Notes: generated from the letters alone by a model not told the origin. A DNA stretch of 64,000 nt from a bacterium (GCA_023382385.1 JAHDVH010000002.1:510219-574218); one strand, 5' to 3'. Shown: positions 7,166 through 17,750, numbered from the stretch's first letter. Translations and numbers: made by a program.

Positions 7166-9751
7166 TTATCTCTTCGGCACGGCCTTCGGCATCGGCTGTC
7201 CCGTCAGCGCACCCGAACAGTCGCGCACCACAACGAAGAACCGTTGATCCGTCATGATCGGAGCTTCGTAGAAATGCCGCCCGGGAGTCGGAAAACCGAT
7301 CCCCGTCAGATAACTATAACCGTCCGGATACACGGCGGATGCGTCGTCTGATGAAAAGATATACACGATTCCCGCTTCCGCCTGCCACCATTCGAGCCGG
7401 TAGCGCGGATACACGGCAAGCGTCCGCTGAATCGTCAGACTGTCCACACCCACACAGTAGCTGCCTAAACAGAACGCGCGTTCCTCCGCCGGATAGGTTC
7501 CGTATTCCTCTTCCCACGTCACACCCGGTATCCCGTCGCCCCACGGCGTCGAAATCCACGCGAAGTCGCACTCATTGCTTCCCGCTGTGGCAATCCGCAG
7601 CCAGCCTGTCGTCAGCGTGCAGATTGGTGAGAACTGCACGTCAAACTGCAGCAGCGGAAAAGTTCCGTTATATCGCAGACCGAGATCCGTTCCCAGCGCG
7701 CTCACGGTGTAAATCTGTTCCGCGCCCTGCGCACTGTCAATAAATGCAAGTTCGAACTCGATGGGGTCGTCTGCGCACTCTGTCAGCATCGGCGCTCCCC
7801 AATCCACCATCATGCCCCAGAAACGTATCTGGCCGATGGCTCCGCCCACCGAATAGTTGTCATACTGCTGGAATGGAGTCTCGTAATCCGAGACGCCGAT
7901 CACCCATTGCTCGTCCGGCAGGTGCGGAGCCTGAGCCGATAGTCCTCCCATCTCTCCGCACTCCGGCCTCGTGTAGCACGACACGACTCCGCACTGTGTC
8001 TGTTCGTAGAACGTGCCGCTGAGCGCCGTGCATTCCGAACGCGTCAGGACCTCGCACGTCCGCGCTTGTATCTCGCCATAACAGCACGCGCCGATGCAAT
8101 CCGAGACATACAGATACACCGGACCGATGTCATTCTGAGTCGCACCTTCGATCGTCAGATAATATGTTCCGGGCGTCAGCGGCACGCAATTCAACTCCGA
8201 CAAGCCCGGAGAGCCGCAGCCTCCGCCGCCTTCCGCAATCACCTCGCCGCAGCAGTCGTCCGTCAAATACAGGTAGCTGTCCCAATCCTCTCCCGACCCG
8301 CACAGCGAAAACGTCCAATCCGAGGCGTAGGGAATCGTAATGGAATAAGTTAGGTCGAGGCTGCTGCGCAAATTGCAATCATTGCCCGCATTGACGGTGC
8401 TACCGGAGATAGACTGCGGCGCGACCAGCCCGCCGTCCACCAGACAGCCGTTGCAGGGAATCGTCTCCAGCAGCACACGATACTCGCGCTTCTCGTTGAC
8501 GCCTGGCGCAAATGCCGACCCCACAAACAGCTCCATCTCGCCCGCCGGCATGCAGGGTGTGACGTAAGATATCGAGGTGCAAACGCTGTACGGGTACATG
8601 ATATAGTAATCGTCAACCACACACGGCGGGTAGAGCACACCTACCATGACTTGCAGCGGCGTCTCCGTTTCAATCGTCACGCGCAATGAGCACGGTTCAT
8701 TCAATGTGAAGCGGTAAAAATCCGTATCTCTGAAGGGAGCACCGGTCGCATCCAGATAGGTGAATGCCACGCCGCACACCGTTTGAAACGGCTGAACCGT
8801 CCCCCACAGGATGTTTCCGCTCTCGTTGTTGCAGGCTCCGTTACAGTCGTTCCACAGATTCTGTTCGCCCAGAACTTCCACACACTCCCGCGCATCCGCC
8901 GGCTGACACTCGACCACGCAGCTGTCCGAAATTTGCAGAGAATATGCACCCGCGTTTGTCGAGTAGCCGTCAATGATGATGTAGTACGTTTGGAACGCGT
9001 TCAGCGTCAAACCCAAATAGGATTGAAGCCCGAGGGCGTCGTCGTTGCAGCCGACCTGCGTCGAACCCGGACAGGTTTCGCCCGCGTTCACGTAGAGATA
9101 CGTATCGTAACTCGACCCCTCCAGCGAAATATGGTAGGTTTGTGTTGCCAGCGGAATAAACTTGTAAATCACATCCGGCGCGTTGGTCTGATTGCAGGGC
9201 TGCAGCGGTGCGAAATTGTTCACTCTGCCCATCGTCGTTCCCGAGTCGTAATACGGCACACCGGTGACGACCGTGGCGGGACACGCGTCGCTGCCCTGAT
9301 CGAGAGCGTTGCGTTCCCGATTCTCCGGACGCTGTGCGTAAAGCTCGTTTAACTGCTCTTTCAGATTCGCGCGCGTCACCTCATCCGGCAGCGACGTTCC
9401 CATTCCGCCGAGATATGCGAACTCCAGCGCGCTGATCTGCGCTTCGAGCGGGGTCACCTCTCGTGGGCGAATAATCCGCTCCGCGATAAACGGCTCACGT
9501 TCGAGAGGCGTGCTGAACTCAGCAGACTGCTTCGCCGATATATTACCGGATGCAGATACAAGCTCGTTCAGTCGCGTCACCCATCCCGCATCGGGAGTTT
9601 GACCTGCGGCGCGAGTCTCCGCGATGCTCTTTTCAAGTTCAGCAATTTCAATTTGGGTTGCAGAAAGACTCGCAGGCAACGTACCGGTTTTAGCGGCATA
9701 GACCCAGCACAAACACCCTAACACAACTAAGAATACATATATGTTTTTCAT
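7166..9751 (-). CDS. Large exported multidomain beta protein, paralogue A
   Basis: The product is 861 residues. A signal peptide (MKNIYVFLVVLGCLCWVYA) is followed by two short helical pairs (31-70 and 98-145), then three prepeptidase-C-like beta domains at about 150-275, 300-435 and 436-552. Next comes a cysteine-rich GACCYG segment (553-598), a lectin-like beta region to about 770, and a C-terminal Fn3-like domain starting VDSLTIQ. There is no YPNPFN sorting domain, so export beyond the periplasm is not explained. The start was chosen for its AAGGAG and signal peptide; an in-frame extension of 32 codons overlaps the promoter. It is monocistronic. Three close paralogues follow at 9889, 12478 and 15201. 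Adhesion or surface-layer roles are possible but not shown. Confidence 0.8.
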   Translation of the reverse strand: MKNIYVFLVVLGCLCWVYAAKTGTLPASLSATQIEIAELEKSIAETRAAGQTPDAGWVTRLNELVSASGNISAKQSAEFSTPLEREPFIAERIIRPREVTPLEAQISALEFAYLGGMGTSLPDEVTRANLKEQLNELYAQRPENRERNALDQGSDACPATVVTGVPYYDSGTTMGRVNNFAPLQPCNQTNAPDVIYKFIPLATQTYHISLEGSSYDTYLYVNAGETCPGSTQVGCNDDALGLQSYLGLTLNAFQTYYIIIDGYSTNAGAYSLQISDSCVVECQPADARECVEVLGEQNLWNDCNGACNNESGNILWGTVQPFQTVCGVAFTYLDATGAPFRDTDFYRFTLNEPCSLRVTIETETPLQVMVGVLYPPCVVDDYYIMYPYSVCTSISYVTPCMPAGEMELFVGSAFAPGVNEKREYRVLLETIPCNGCLVDGGLVAPQSISGSTVNAGNDCNLRSSLDLTYSITIPYASDWTFSLCGSGEDWDSYLYLTDDCCGEVIAEGGGGCGSPGLSELNCVPLTPGTYYLTIEGATQNDIGPVYLYVSDCIGACCYGEIQARTCEVLTRSECTALSGTFYEQTQCGVVSCYTRPECGEMGGLSAQAPHLPDEQWVIGVSDYETPFQQYDNYSVGGAIGQIRFWGMMVDWGAPMLTECADDPIEFELAFIDSAQGAEQIYTVSALGTDLGLRYNGTFPLLQFDVQFSPICTLTTGWLRIATAGSNECDFAWISTPWGDGIPGVTWEEEYGTYPAEERAFCLGSYCVGVDSLTIQRTLAVYPRYRLEWWQAEAGIVYIFSSDDASAVYPDGYSYLTGIGFPTPGRHFYEAPIMTDQRFFVVVRDCSGALTGQPMPKAVPKR

Positions 9752-9757
9752 TAGACA

Positions 9758-9808
9758 CTCCTTCAATACCTTGAAGTTCAAGTTAGTGCACAATTTCACA
9801 TTCTGCAA
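9758..9808 (-). promoter_or_regulatory. Promoter and ribosome-site hairpin of paralogue A
   Basis: On the minus strand TTGCAG (9803-9808), 17 bases and TAACTT (9780-9785) form a moderate promoter. The leader then folds into a perfect 6-bp hairpin (9761-9776, CTTCAA/TTGAAG) whose 3' arm runs into the AAGGAG site at 9758-9763. Folding could reduce translation. Confidence 0.5.
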
Positions 9809-9836
9809 ACCTCTGTGACATTCACACAAAATGAAA

Positions 9837-9860
9837 AGCGGCCCCATCGCTGGAGCCGCT
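9837..9860 (-). terminator. Terminator of paralogue B gene
   Basis: The arms AGCGGC and GCCGCT are followed on the minus strand by TTTTCATTTTG. It lies 29 bp after the stop at 9889. Confidence 0.65.
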
Positions 9861-9888
9861 CTGTATCAAGTCTTCGGTTTGAAAGAAA

Positions 9889-12345
9889 CTATTCGATGCG
9901 CCGGAACAGGCTTTCATCCTGCGGCGTGCCGGACACCGGCGGCGGGCCGCATTGATTGGTCAACACATAGCGCTCCTGCGGATCAATCGAGTTATGCTGA
10001 ATCAGATAGTAGCCGGGCGGCAGATAGGCCCCTCCCACGGCCGTGTAGGTTGCGGGAAAGACCGCGTCAATGTTGGTTGAGTGCCAGAGTGTCGCGTAGC
10101 CCTGTTCCACCTGCCGGAAGTGAATCGGATAGAAATTCACCTGAAACATGTTGATGAACACGCTGTCGGGAGCCGCGCAGCCGCGCCCCAGACAGAGCGA
10201 CACATCGCGCTGCAGTTCAATCGTTCCGCCCGAATTGACCAGCACGACCGAGTTGTTGCCCTGCGGCGACGTCGCCCAGTGAAAGACACAGCCGTCGTTG
10301 TCGTTGCCCACGATGCGAATGCGACCCGACAGAAGATTGCAGCTCGACGGCAGGTCCGCGTCATACATATACATCTGGTAATTCGCGCCGTAAAACAGCG
10401 GCACCGGATAACCCGTCACGGTCACATTGTAACTCTGCACCGCCGGACCGTTCGCGCTGTCAATGAACGTGATTTGGAAATTGTGCGGCTGGTCCGCCGA
10501 GCACGCCTGACCGGTGATGTAGTTGATATGCATTCCCCAGAAGCGCACCGAGTTAATGAGTCCCGGAGCGGAGTAGTCTTCGTAGAGCCGGTTGGGCAGC
10601 CAGTAGTCCGTCGCAAACGCGCTCCATGTCTCATCCGGCAGATGCGGCAGTTGCGAGAACTGCGAACCGTCTTCACACACTGGCCGTGTATAGCATAATC
10701 CCGGCGTGCACTGCTGTCCTTCCGTATATTGACCGCCCAGCGTCGCGCAGACGCTCGGCGTCGTGAATTGACAGGATGGATTGGACGGATCGCCATAGCA
10801 GCAGGAGCCGCGGCAGTTGGTTATGAGCAGTGTGTAGCTGCCGCAATCGCCCGCCGCATTGCCCTCAATGGTCAGGTAATAGTATCCTGCCTGCAGCGAC
10901 ACGCACTCCAGACTGGACAACCCCGTGCCTTCACAGCCGTCGTTGTTCTGCGCGATGATGTTACCACAGCAGGTTGATGTCAGATACATGTAGCTGTTCC
11001 ACGCGGGCGAAGAACCGCACAGCGAGAAGGTGTAGTCCGAAGTCTGCGGAATGGTGATGCAGTAGGTGCGGTCCGCACTCGGCCTGAGTCCGCAGTCATT
11101 GCCCGCTCCGCAGGTGGAGTCTTGAATTCCGACGGGCGAGGTGAAGACGACAATGCCCGCGTCGATTTTGCAGCCCGAGCAGGGGAAATGGTCCAGCGAG
11201 AAGAAATACTCGCGCGGCGCGGGCATCCCAGCGACAAACGCCGGCATCACACCGAGTGCATACGTCCCGGGCGGAAAACAGACCGTCATGAAGGAATAGG
11301 ACTGACAGGCCAGCGCCGACGCCGTGAAGTAGAAGTTGGGTTGACACGTCGAGACGTCCGAGATGAAAATGCCCGCGTTGAATTCCGCAACGAACCCGAT
11401 GCGCAGACTGCACGACTCAAAGAGCGTGAACCGATACCAATCCACATCGCGCAGGTTCTGTCCCTGCGGTCCCAAGTAGGTAAAACCGCGACCGAATACA
11501 AACTGACACGGGCTGATTTCCTGCCAGTTTACACTTCCGCCATAGTTGGTGTTGCCGCAGCCGCCGTTGCAGTCCTGACTGGCGTGTGCGGGTGAATTAG
11601 CCGTCTCGGCGCATTCCCCGAACGGAGCTGTGTTGCTCGTCCCGATATTGCAGTTGTTCTCAACATGCAGAACGTAGTTACCCGCGGAGGTTCCTGCTCC
11701 GTCCACGATAATGAAATACTCCTGCCCGACATTCAAACTTACCTGCAACCGCGACTGCAGAGTGAACCATGCGTCGTCGTTGCAGTCCACGTGCGTGTTG
11801 CCCGGACAGGCGCCGCCCGTACGAATATACAGGTAGGTGTCAAAGTCCGAGCCGAACGTGTCAATGAAATGAATGCCGGTGTAGGTGGGAATGTAGCGGT
11901 AGATTTTGTCGGGCGCGTTGGTCGTCCCACAGGGAGTCAAGGGAGAGAAGTTGTTCGTGGCGCCGAGCGTTGTGCCTGTGTCGGTATACGGCAGAAGCTG
12001 CGGAATCAGCGGAGCGGGACAGGTATTGGCCCCGTCATCGAGCGGCGTGCGCTCGCGCGGCCGCTGCTCATACAAGTCGGCCAACTGTGCCTTGACGATC
12101 GCAAAGGTCGCCTCGTCGAGCGGCTCGGGCTGGCCATTGTTTTGCAGCCTCCACTCCAGCTCCTGAATCTGCAGCTCCAGCGGAGACAGCTCCTGCTGCC
12201 GCACGACCTGCGCGGTGGCAAAGTCAATCGGCGATACAACCTCTGACTGAGTTGCATCCTCCCACATCGCCGGATTGTCCTGACCCACGGCAAGACCGTA
12301 AACCAGACTGCCCAGCATCATCATGATGATTCCGGTTCTTTTCAC
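9889..12345 (-). CDS. Large exported multidomain beta protein, paralogue B
   Basis: The product is 818 residues starting at GTG (VKRTGIIMMMLGSLVYGLAVG) with GAGGTG as ribosome site. The order matches paralogue A but the first helical pair is missing: helical segment 51-95, prepeptidase-C-like domains at about 102-232, 250-385 and 386-510, a SCCYGDPSNPSC cysteine segment near 515-560, a beta region, and a C-terminal domain starting APDSVFI. Acidic CNDDA-type loops in the first domain could bind calcium, as in related exported domains. There is no T9SS sorting domain. It is monocistronic, with its own strong promoter and terminator. Confidence 0.8.
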   Translation of the reverse strand: MKRTGIIMMMLGSLVYGLAVGQDNPAMWEDATQSEVVSPIDFATAQVVRQQELSPLELQIQELEWRLQNNGQPEPLDEATFAIVKAQLADLYEQRPRERTPLDDGANTCPAPLIPQLLPYTDTGTTLGATNNFSPLTPCGTTNAPDKIYRYIPTYTGIHFIDTFGSDFDTYLYIRTGGACPGNTHVDCNDDAWFTLQSRLQVSLNVGQEYFIIVDGAGTSAGNYVLHVENNCNIGTSNTAPFGECAETANSPAHASQDCNGGCGNTNYGGSVNWQEISPCQFVFGRGFTYLGPQGQNLRDVDWYRFTLFESCSLRIGFVAEFNAGIFISDVSTCQPNFYFTASALACQSYSFMTVCFPPGTYALGVMPAFVAGMPAPREYFFSLDHFPCSGCKIDAGIVVFTSPVGIQDSTCGAGNDCGLRPSADRTYCITIPQTSDYTFSLCGSSPAWNSYMYLTSTCCGNIIAQNNDGCEGTGLSSLECVSLQAGYYYLTIEGNAAGDCGSYTLLITNCRGSCCYGDPSNPSCQFTTPSVCATLGGQYTEGQQCTPGLCYTRPVCEDGSQFSQLPHLPDETWSAFATDYWLPNRLYEDYSAPGLINSVRFWGMHINYITGQACSADQPHNFQITFIDSANGPAVQSYNVTVTGYPVPLFYGANYQMYMYDADLPSSCNLLSGRIRIVGNDNDGCVFHWATSPQGNNSVVLVNSGGTIELQRDVSLCLGRGCAAPDSVFINMFQVNFYPIHFRQVEQGYATLWHSTNIDAVFPATYTAVGGAYLPPGYYLIQHNSIDPQERYVLTNQCGPPPVSGTPQDESLFRRIE

Positions 12346-12373
12346 GCGGCACCTCGGGTAAAATTGGACTCGT

Positions 12374-12402
12374 AATGTAAGCCAAAACCATCCTGCTGTC
12401 AA
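12374..12402 (-). promoter_or_regulatory. Promoter of paralogue B
   Basis: On the minus strand this is TTGACA, 17 bases, TACATT, identical in both hexamers to the head-module promoter at 2016-2044 and the paralogue C promoter. It lies 28 bp before the GTG start. Confidence 0.75.
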
Positions 12403-12427
12403 CGCTTTTCAGGTGTTCAGAAAAAAA

Positions 12428-12458
12428 GAGCGGCTCGGGTCCGTCACCCAAGCCGCTC
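12428..12458 (-). terminator. Terminator of paralogue C gene
   Basis: The long stem GAGCGGCT-GGGT / ACCC-AGCCGCTC has one internal mismatch and is followed on the minus strand by CTTTTTTT. Confidence 0.75.
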
Positions 12459-12477
12459 ACGAAACCTTGCACGAAGC

Positions 12478-15056
12478 TTACTGCTGTCCGACTCTGAGAA
12501 TCAATGGTCCTTGCTGCTGACCCGCAGCCGGCGGAGAGCAGTTGGCTTGTCCGAGGAAGGTCACAAAGTCAATTCCAATCGGAATAAAAACACTGCTTGC
12601 GTTGGGTCCGGCCCAAGCGGGAATGGTGCCTGCGGCTAAATAGTCCGCCGGGAATTGCGGATTGTTCACGAGCGAGTAGTAGAGCGTAAATGTTCCAGCA
12701 TGACTCTGCCACCAATGCAACGGGTAATTCAAACTCGGATCCCAGAGAATCGTCAGGCTGTCAATCTCACATCCGGAGCCGGCCATACAGAATGCCAGGT
12801 CCACAGTCAGCGGATACGGCTCCGCGCCTAAATACGAGATGGCAGAGAGATCTCCTTCCTGGGATGACGCCCATGCGAAACTGCAGCCGGTTGGATTTGT
12901 TCCGTATATGGACAACCAGCCTGTGGATATGGGACACGGCGGGACCAGCTGCAGGTTATACTCGTACATTTCGTAAACACCGGAGACGATTACTCCGGTC
13001 GGTGTGCCGATGAGTGCTGCGGTATAGGTCTGCGACTCGTTGCTGGCCGTATCCACGAACAAAACTTCAAACGACGCGGGTTGTTGCACACACACGTCTC
13101 CCCAGAAACCCCAGAACCGTAAAGCTTGAATGTTCCCGACGGTATTGTAGTTGTCGTAGCAGCGCCAGCCGGTTTCAATGTCGCTGTAGAGGCCGGTCAA
13201 GCCGTTTTCAACGGGCCGCGGACTGTGCGAAACTGATGAACCTGTAACACAAAGCAGAGACGGGCAGGCATCGGTTGAGCACGGTTCAAACATCCTGAAT
13301 CTGCCACCCAGCGCCTCACATTCTGCCTGACCGATATAGGCACAAGTAGGATCGTACGGATCCCCGTAGCAGCAGGCCCCTTGACACTCGCTCACGGTCA
13401 GCACATGCGGACCGCAGTGCGTGCTGTTGAATCCTTCGACGGTCAGGTAATACACTCCGCGAGTCAAACTTCTGCAGTTGATGGTGGACAGACCGATACC
13501 GCCGCAACCGTCGTCATCGAACGCAATCACTCCGCCGCAACAGGAGCTGGTCAGATAGATGAAGCTGTCCCAAATGACGTCCGGCCCGCAGAGCGAAAGA
13601 GTCCAGTCTCCGTCGTGGGGAATCGTCACACCATAGGTTACTTCCTGACTTCCGCGCAGATTACAATCATTGCCCGCATCGCACGTGTTCCGCGCGATGC
13701 TGCCCGGCGCATTAAGCGCGGCATCAATCCGGCAGCCATTGCACGGAATCAAATCCAGCCGCACGCGATACTCCCGCATGTCATTAATGCCAGTAACTGC
13801 GCGCGGCGTCACCACCAAGTCATAGGTCCCCGGCTGGAAGCAGGGGGAGATATAGGTTCCTGTTGAACAGGCAACATCCAACGTCTGGAACTGATACAGG
13901 GTAGACCACGGACAGGATGCAGATATAATGAACATGTTCACGACGAACTCGCTCGTGATTGTGACACTCAGCGAGCAGGCTTCCGTCAGCGTAAAGCGAT
14001 AGGCGTCCGTGTCGCGGAAATTGCCGCCGTTCGGTCCGATATAGGTGAAACCGCGTCCACAAATTGTTTGAAACGGCAGGATTTCCTGCGAAATCGGGTC
14101 ATTGCCGTAGACTTCGCGGAGGCAGCTGCCATTGCAATCGGTGGCGGGATGCAGAGAGTCGCGCACTTCGGGACACTCCATCACATCACCGGGCTGGCAG
14201 GTGATCTCGCAATTATCATAGATGTTCAAGACGTAGTCGCCGAAACTGCCCGTACCGTATCCGTCTACGATGATGAAATACGTTTGTCCGGCCAGAAGCG
14301 TCAACGTCACCTGAGACTGCAATCCGCCGAAGTCATCGTTGCAGGCCAACTGCAAGGCGCCCGGGCAAGCGCCGGCTGTGTTCACATACAGATAGGTATC
14401 GTAACTCGACCCGAGCAGGCTGATGGTATATTGCATCGTCACCGACGGCTCAAATCTGTACACAACGTCCGGCGAGGCCGTAGGAGCACAGGGCGCAATC
14501 GGATTGTAGTAATTCCCCATGCCTGCGGTAGTCCCGGTGTCGGTATAGGGAATTCCCGTCACCAGGGTCCCCGGGCAGAAATCGGCTCCCTGATCCAGTG
14601 GATTCGCATTCTCCCGAATGTTGCGCTGCATGTAGAGTTCATGAAGTTGTTCTTTCAGAGCCGCGCGGGTCACGGCGTCCGGCTCTTCACTGCCCAGCCC
14701 GCCACTGAACTGAAACTCCAGTTCTCGAATCTGCTGCTCCAGCGGGGTCAGTTGTTGTGGGCGAATCACCGCGCCGGGCGCGAAGCCTCCATCTCCTGAC
14801 TGGAGAGGATAGTCATACTGCACGTTTGCAGGGTGGTTCGAAACCAGCGGCAGCAGCTCCGCCAGCCGCGCAGTCCACTCAGGATTGATTGGGAAACCGG
14901 CTTCCTGGTCGACGCGATTCTTGCTTCAAGTTCTGCAATCTCAACCGCCGGACTTAGTCCAGAGACCAAACTCGACTGTTTCGCGGGGGTCATGATCGCG
15001 GCGACAACAACCCCTGCGAACAGGACAATGCCAGACAAACGTAGGAACAACCTCAT
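12478..15056 (-). pseudogene. Paralogue C with a one-base frameshift near 14904-14910
   Basis: The gene starts at 15056 with AAGGAG and a signal peptide (MRLFLRLSGIVLFAGVVVAA) and runs in frame to EIAELEARIASTR. There the paralogue reads TKEAGFPADPAWTARI, and this gene shows the matching EAGFPINPEWTARL in the next frame. One A appears missing in ACC-AGG-AAG. The second frame then stays open for about 800 residues with all the domains of paralogues A, B and D: three prepeptidase-C-like domains, GACCYGDPYDPTC, a beta region and a C-terminal domain starting IDSLTI. Everything but one base is conserved, so this may be a recent mutation, a sequencing error or frameshifting. Translation from an internal start at 14823 would lack a signal peptide. 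Confidence 0.75.
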
Positions 15057-15085
15057 CCAAGTCTCCTTATAGGTAGTATATGACC

Positions 15086-15114
15086 AATGTAGTCCTATTC
15101 GCATCACCTGTCAA
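15086..15114 (-). promoter_or_regulatory. Promoter of paralogue C
   Basis: On the minus strand this is TTGACA, 17 bases, TACATT, about 30 bp before the start at 15056. Confidence 0.75.
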
Positions 15115-15139
15115 CGTTATCCATATGTAAAAAAAGAAA

Positions 15140-15164
15140 AGAGCGGCCCACAAGGGGCCGCTCT
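15140..15164 (-). terminator. Terminator of paralogue D gene
   Basis: The perfect 10-bp arms AGAGCGGCCC and GGGCCGCTCT are followed on the minus strand by TTTTCTTTTTTT. Confidence 0.85.
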
Positions 15165-15200
15165 AAGGGAGCAGCATGAAGCACAATCATGGATAATAAA

Positions 15201-17750
15201 CTACTCGGTCTGCTTGACCAAAGTCAACCCAGTAGGCACACCGCTCAAACTGGAATATGTGCAGTCGTTCACCAGAATGAAGATTCGGTTCGGGTCAGGA
15301 ATGTTGACACTGTTCCACGTGAAGTGTCCGGCAGATAGTGCTCCTGACGCAAACAGGTCATAACCCGTCGGGAAGACTGCTTCCGGTGTCAATGTCGAAT
15401 ACACATAGACATAGGAAGTCTGCGGCATCCACCAGTCAAATTGAAACAGGTTTGTGCCTATCCACTTAATGGTGACACTATCCGGAGCGAAGCAGGGCGA
15501 ACCCAGACAGAAGGCGAAATCAAACTGAACCCCACCCGGCCATACTCCGTCACCGAACGGAGACGTGCACCAGTACCAAGTGCAACTTGGGTCGCCGACC
15601 TTGGCAACGCTGACAATCCCGGAAGCCAGAAAGCACGGCGGACTGATGGTTGCCGTATACTCAGATAGCGGATACACCCCGAAGTATGTGAGCGGCAGTT
15701 GGGTTCCCGTGGAACTCACGTTGTAAGTCTGTGTGTTTGAACCTGACGTAAATTGAACTTGGAAATTCTCCGCATACCCGTTGCAGGACACAGGGAAACC
15801 CCAGAAGCGGATTGAGCCGATTGGACCATCGGTTGCGTAGTTGTCGTATTGCATGTAACCGTAGTCGATGTGTGACCGATATCCGTTGCCCGCTTCGTCG
15901 GGAAGAAACGGCAGTTGACCGAACTCGGTTTGACCATCGCAATTCGGGCGCGTATAGCAGGCTCCCGTGGAGCACGGTTCAAACAAGGTGAAGACACCTC
16001 CATAGTCGGCGCAAACAGTCGACGATGTATACTCGCAGATCGGATCGACTGGATCTCCATAGCAGCAGGATCCAAAGCACTCCGTCACCGTCAGAGTGAA
16101 CGGTCCGCAATAGGTTGAGCTATACCCTTCGACAGTCAGATAGTAGACACCGCGATTCAAAGAAAGACAGTTAATGACGGACAGGCCGACACCGCCGCAG
16201 CCGTCGTCGTTGCTTGCAATCACTCCACTGCAGCAGGAACTGGTCAGATAGATATAGCTGTCCCAGACATTGTTTGGGCTACAGAGTGAGAACGTCCAAT
16301 CCCCCGCCCAAGGGATGGCAACGGCGATGGTCATATCTTCCGACGGCCGCAGCGAGCAGTTGTTCACCGAGCCGCAGGTTGTGCTGCTCACGGACGCCGG
16401 GGCTTGCACGCCCACGTCAATGCCACAACCGCTGCAGGGAATCAACTCCATCCTGACGCGGTATTCGCGGAAGTCTTCGATTCCCGTGAACACGTACGGA
16501 CCGACCCACAGAGCATAATCGCCCGGCTGAAAGCACTGTGTATAGTAAGTCGAAGTTGAGCAAGCATACATGGAAGCCGGAGGATCGTAGAGCGGCGACC
16601 ACGGGCAGCTGGAGGTCAAAACGAACAACTTGCTGACGAACTCGGCCGTCAAACGAATACGAAGCGAACAGGCCTCGGTCAGTGTGAAGCGGTATATGTC
16701 GGTATCTCGAGATTGCGAACCCGATGGTCCGAGGTAGGTGAATGCGCGGCCGCACACCGTTTGAAACGGAAGGATGTCCTGCCATGTCGCAGTTCCCCCG
16801 TGAGTGATGTTGTTGCACGCGCCGTTGCAATCCAGATACGCATGGGTCGAGTCATTCAGTGTTTCGGGACATTCTAACAAATCGGATGCTTCACAAGTGA
16901 TTGTGCAGATGTCGTAAATCGCCAGTGTGTAGGCTCCCGCGTTTGTTGAATAGCCGTCGATAATGATGTAGTAGGTCTGGTTGGCGTTCAACTGGAGCTG
17001 CAGATAAGACTGCAGGTTGCCGTAATCGTCGTTGCAGCCGACCTGAGTCGTGCCCGGGCAGGCTCCGCCTGTATTCACATAGAGATAGGTGTCGTATGAC
17101 GATCCCTGCAGAGATATCACATATTGATACGTAAACTGCGGAGTGAATTGATAGATGACGTCCGGTGCATTCGTCGGGTTGCACGGAGTGATTGGATTGT
17201 AATTGTTGACACGTCCGGTTGTGGTGCCGTTGTCGTAATACGGGATGCCGGAGACAACCGTCGCGGGACAGGCATCATTGCCCTGGTCGAGCGGATTGCG
17301 GAGTCTGTTGATTTCACGCTGGGCGTAGAGTCCGTTCAGCTGTTCTTTCAGGTCGGCAAATAAAGACGGGTCAGGCTCACTATTGCCTAACCCGCCGGTG
17401 ATTTCAAACTCGAGCCGTCGAATCTGCGCCTCGAGCGGTGATAGTGATTCGGGAAGTATCACGGCGCCGTCGCCAAAACCGTCATTCGGTTTCGCTTCGG
17501 GCGGGGGATACGAGGCATTCCCGGGGTGACCTTTGACCAACGGCAGCAGTTCGCGAATTCGGGCCGTCCACGCCGGGTCGGCGGGGAATCCGGCCTCTTT
17601 CGTGGCCGCGATCAAAGTTTCGAGTCGAGCAATTTCATCTTTGGCATCAGTCCAACCGGAGAGTTCCTTCAACCCTCCGCTGCTCTGCGCTGCGGCAAAC
17701 AAGGAAACCGTGCAGGCCAGCAGAAAACAAGCAATCAAGAGCTTTTTCAT
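15201..17750 (-). CDS. Large exported multidomain beta protein, paralogue D
   Basis: The product is 849 residues with a signal peptide (MKKLLIACFLLACTVSLFA), a helical repeat (DEIARLETLIAATKEAG, then PLEAQIRRLEFEITGGLG), three prepeptidase-C-like domains, a SCCYGDPVDPIC cysteine segment, a beta region and a C-terminal domain starting APDSVTIKW. It is closest to paralogue C, and its intact helical region shows where the frameshift in C lies. GGAGAAG precedes the chosen ATG; an in-frame upstream extension lacks a ribosome site and covers the promoter. It is monocistronic. No sorting domain is present. Confidence 0.8.
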   Translation of the reverse strand: MKKLLIACFLLACTVSLFAAAQSSGGLKELSGWTDAKDEIARLETLIAATKEAGFPADPAWTARIRELLPLVKGHPGNASYPPPEAKPNDGFGDGAVILPESLSPLEAQIRRLEFEITGGLGNSEPDPSLFADLKEQLNGLYAQREINRLRNPLDQGNDACPATVVSGIPYYDNGTTTGRVNNYNPITPCNPTNAPDVIYQFTPQFTYQYVISLQGSSYDTYLYVNTGGACPGTTQVGCNDDYGNLQSYLQLQLNANQTYYIIIDGYSTNAGAYTLAIYDICTITCEASDLLECPETLNDSTHAYLDCNGACNNITHGGTATWQDILPFQTVCGRAFTYLGPSGSQSRDTDIYRFTLTEACSLRIRLTAEFVSKLFVLTSSCPWSPLYDPPASMYACSTSTYYTQCFQPGDYALWVGPYVFTGIEDFREYRVRMELIPCSGCGIDVGVQAPASVSSTTCGSVNNCSLRPSEDMTIAVAIPWAGDWTFSLCSPNNVWDSYIYLTSSCCSGVIASNDDGCGGVGLSVINCLSLNRGVYYLTVEGYSSTYCGPFTLTVTECFGSCCYGDPVDPICEYTSSTVCADYGGVFTLFEPCSTGACYTRPNCDGQTEFGQLPFLPDEAGNGYRSHIDYGYMQYDNYATDGPIGSIRFWGFPVSCNGYAENFQVQFTSGSNTQTYNVSSTGTQLPLTYFGVYPLSEYTATISPPCFLASGIVSVAKVGDPSCTWYWCTSPFGDGVWPGGVQFDFAFCLGSPCFAPDSVTIKWIGTNLFQFDWWMPQTSYVYVYSTLTPEAVFPTGYDLFASGALSAGHFTWNSVNIPDPNRIFILVNDCTYSSLSGVPTGLTLVKQTE

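Noticed and set aside
12478-14823. Internal start making paralogue C a complete shorter gene
   Set aside because: It would lack the signal peptide, while the correct signal peptide lies just upstream in another frame with a good promoter and ribosome site.
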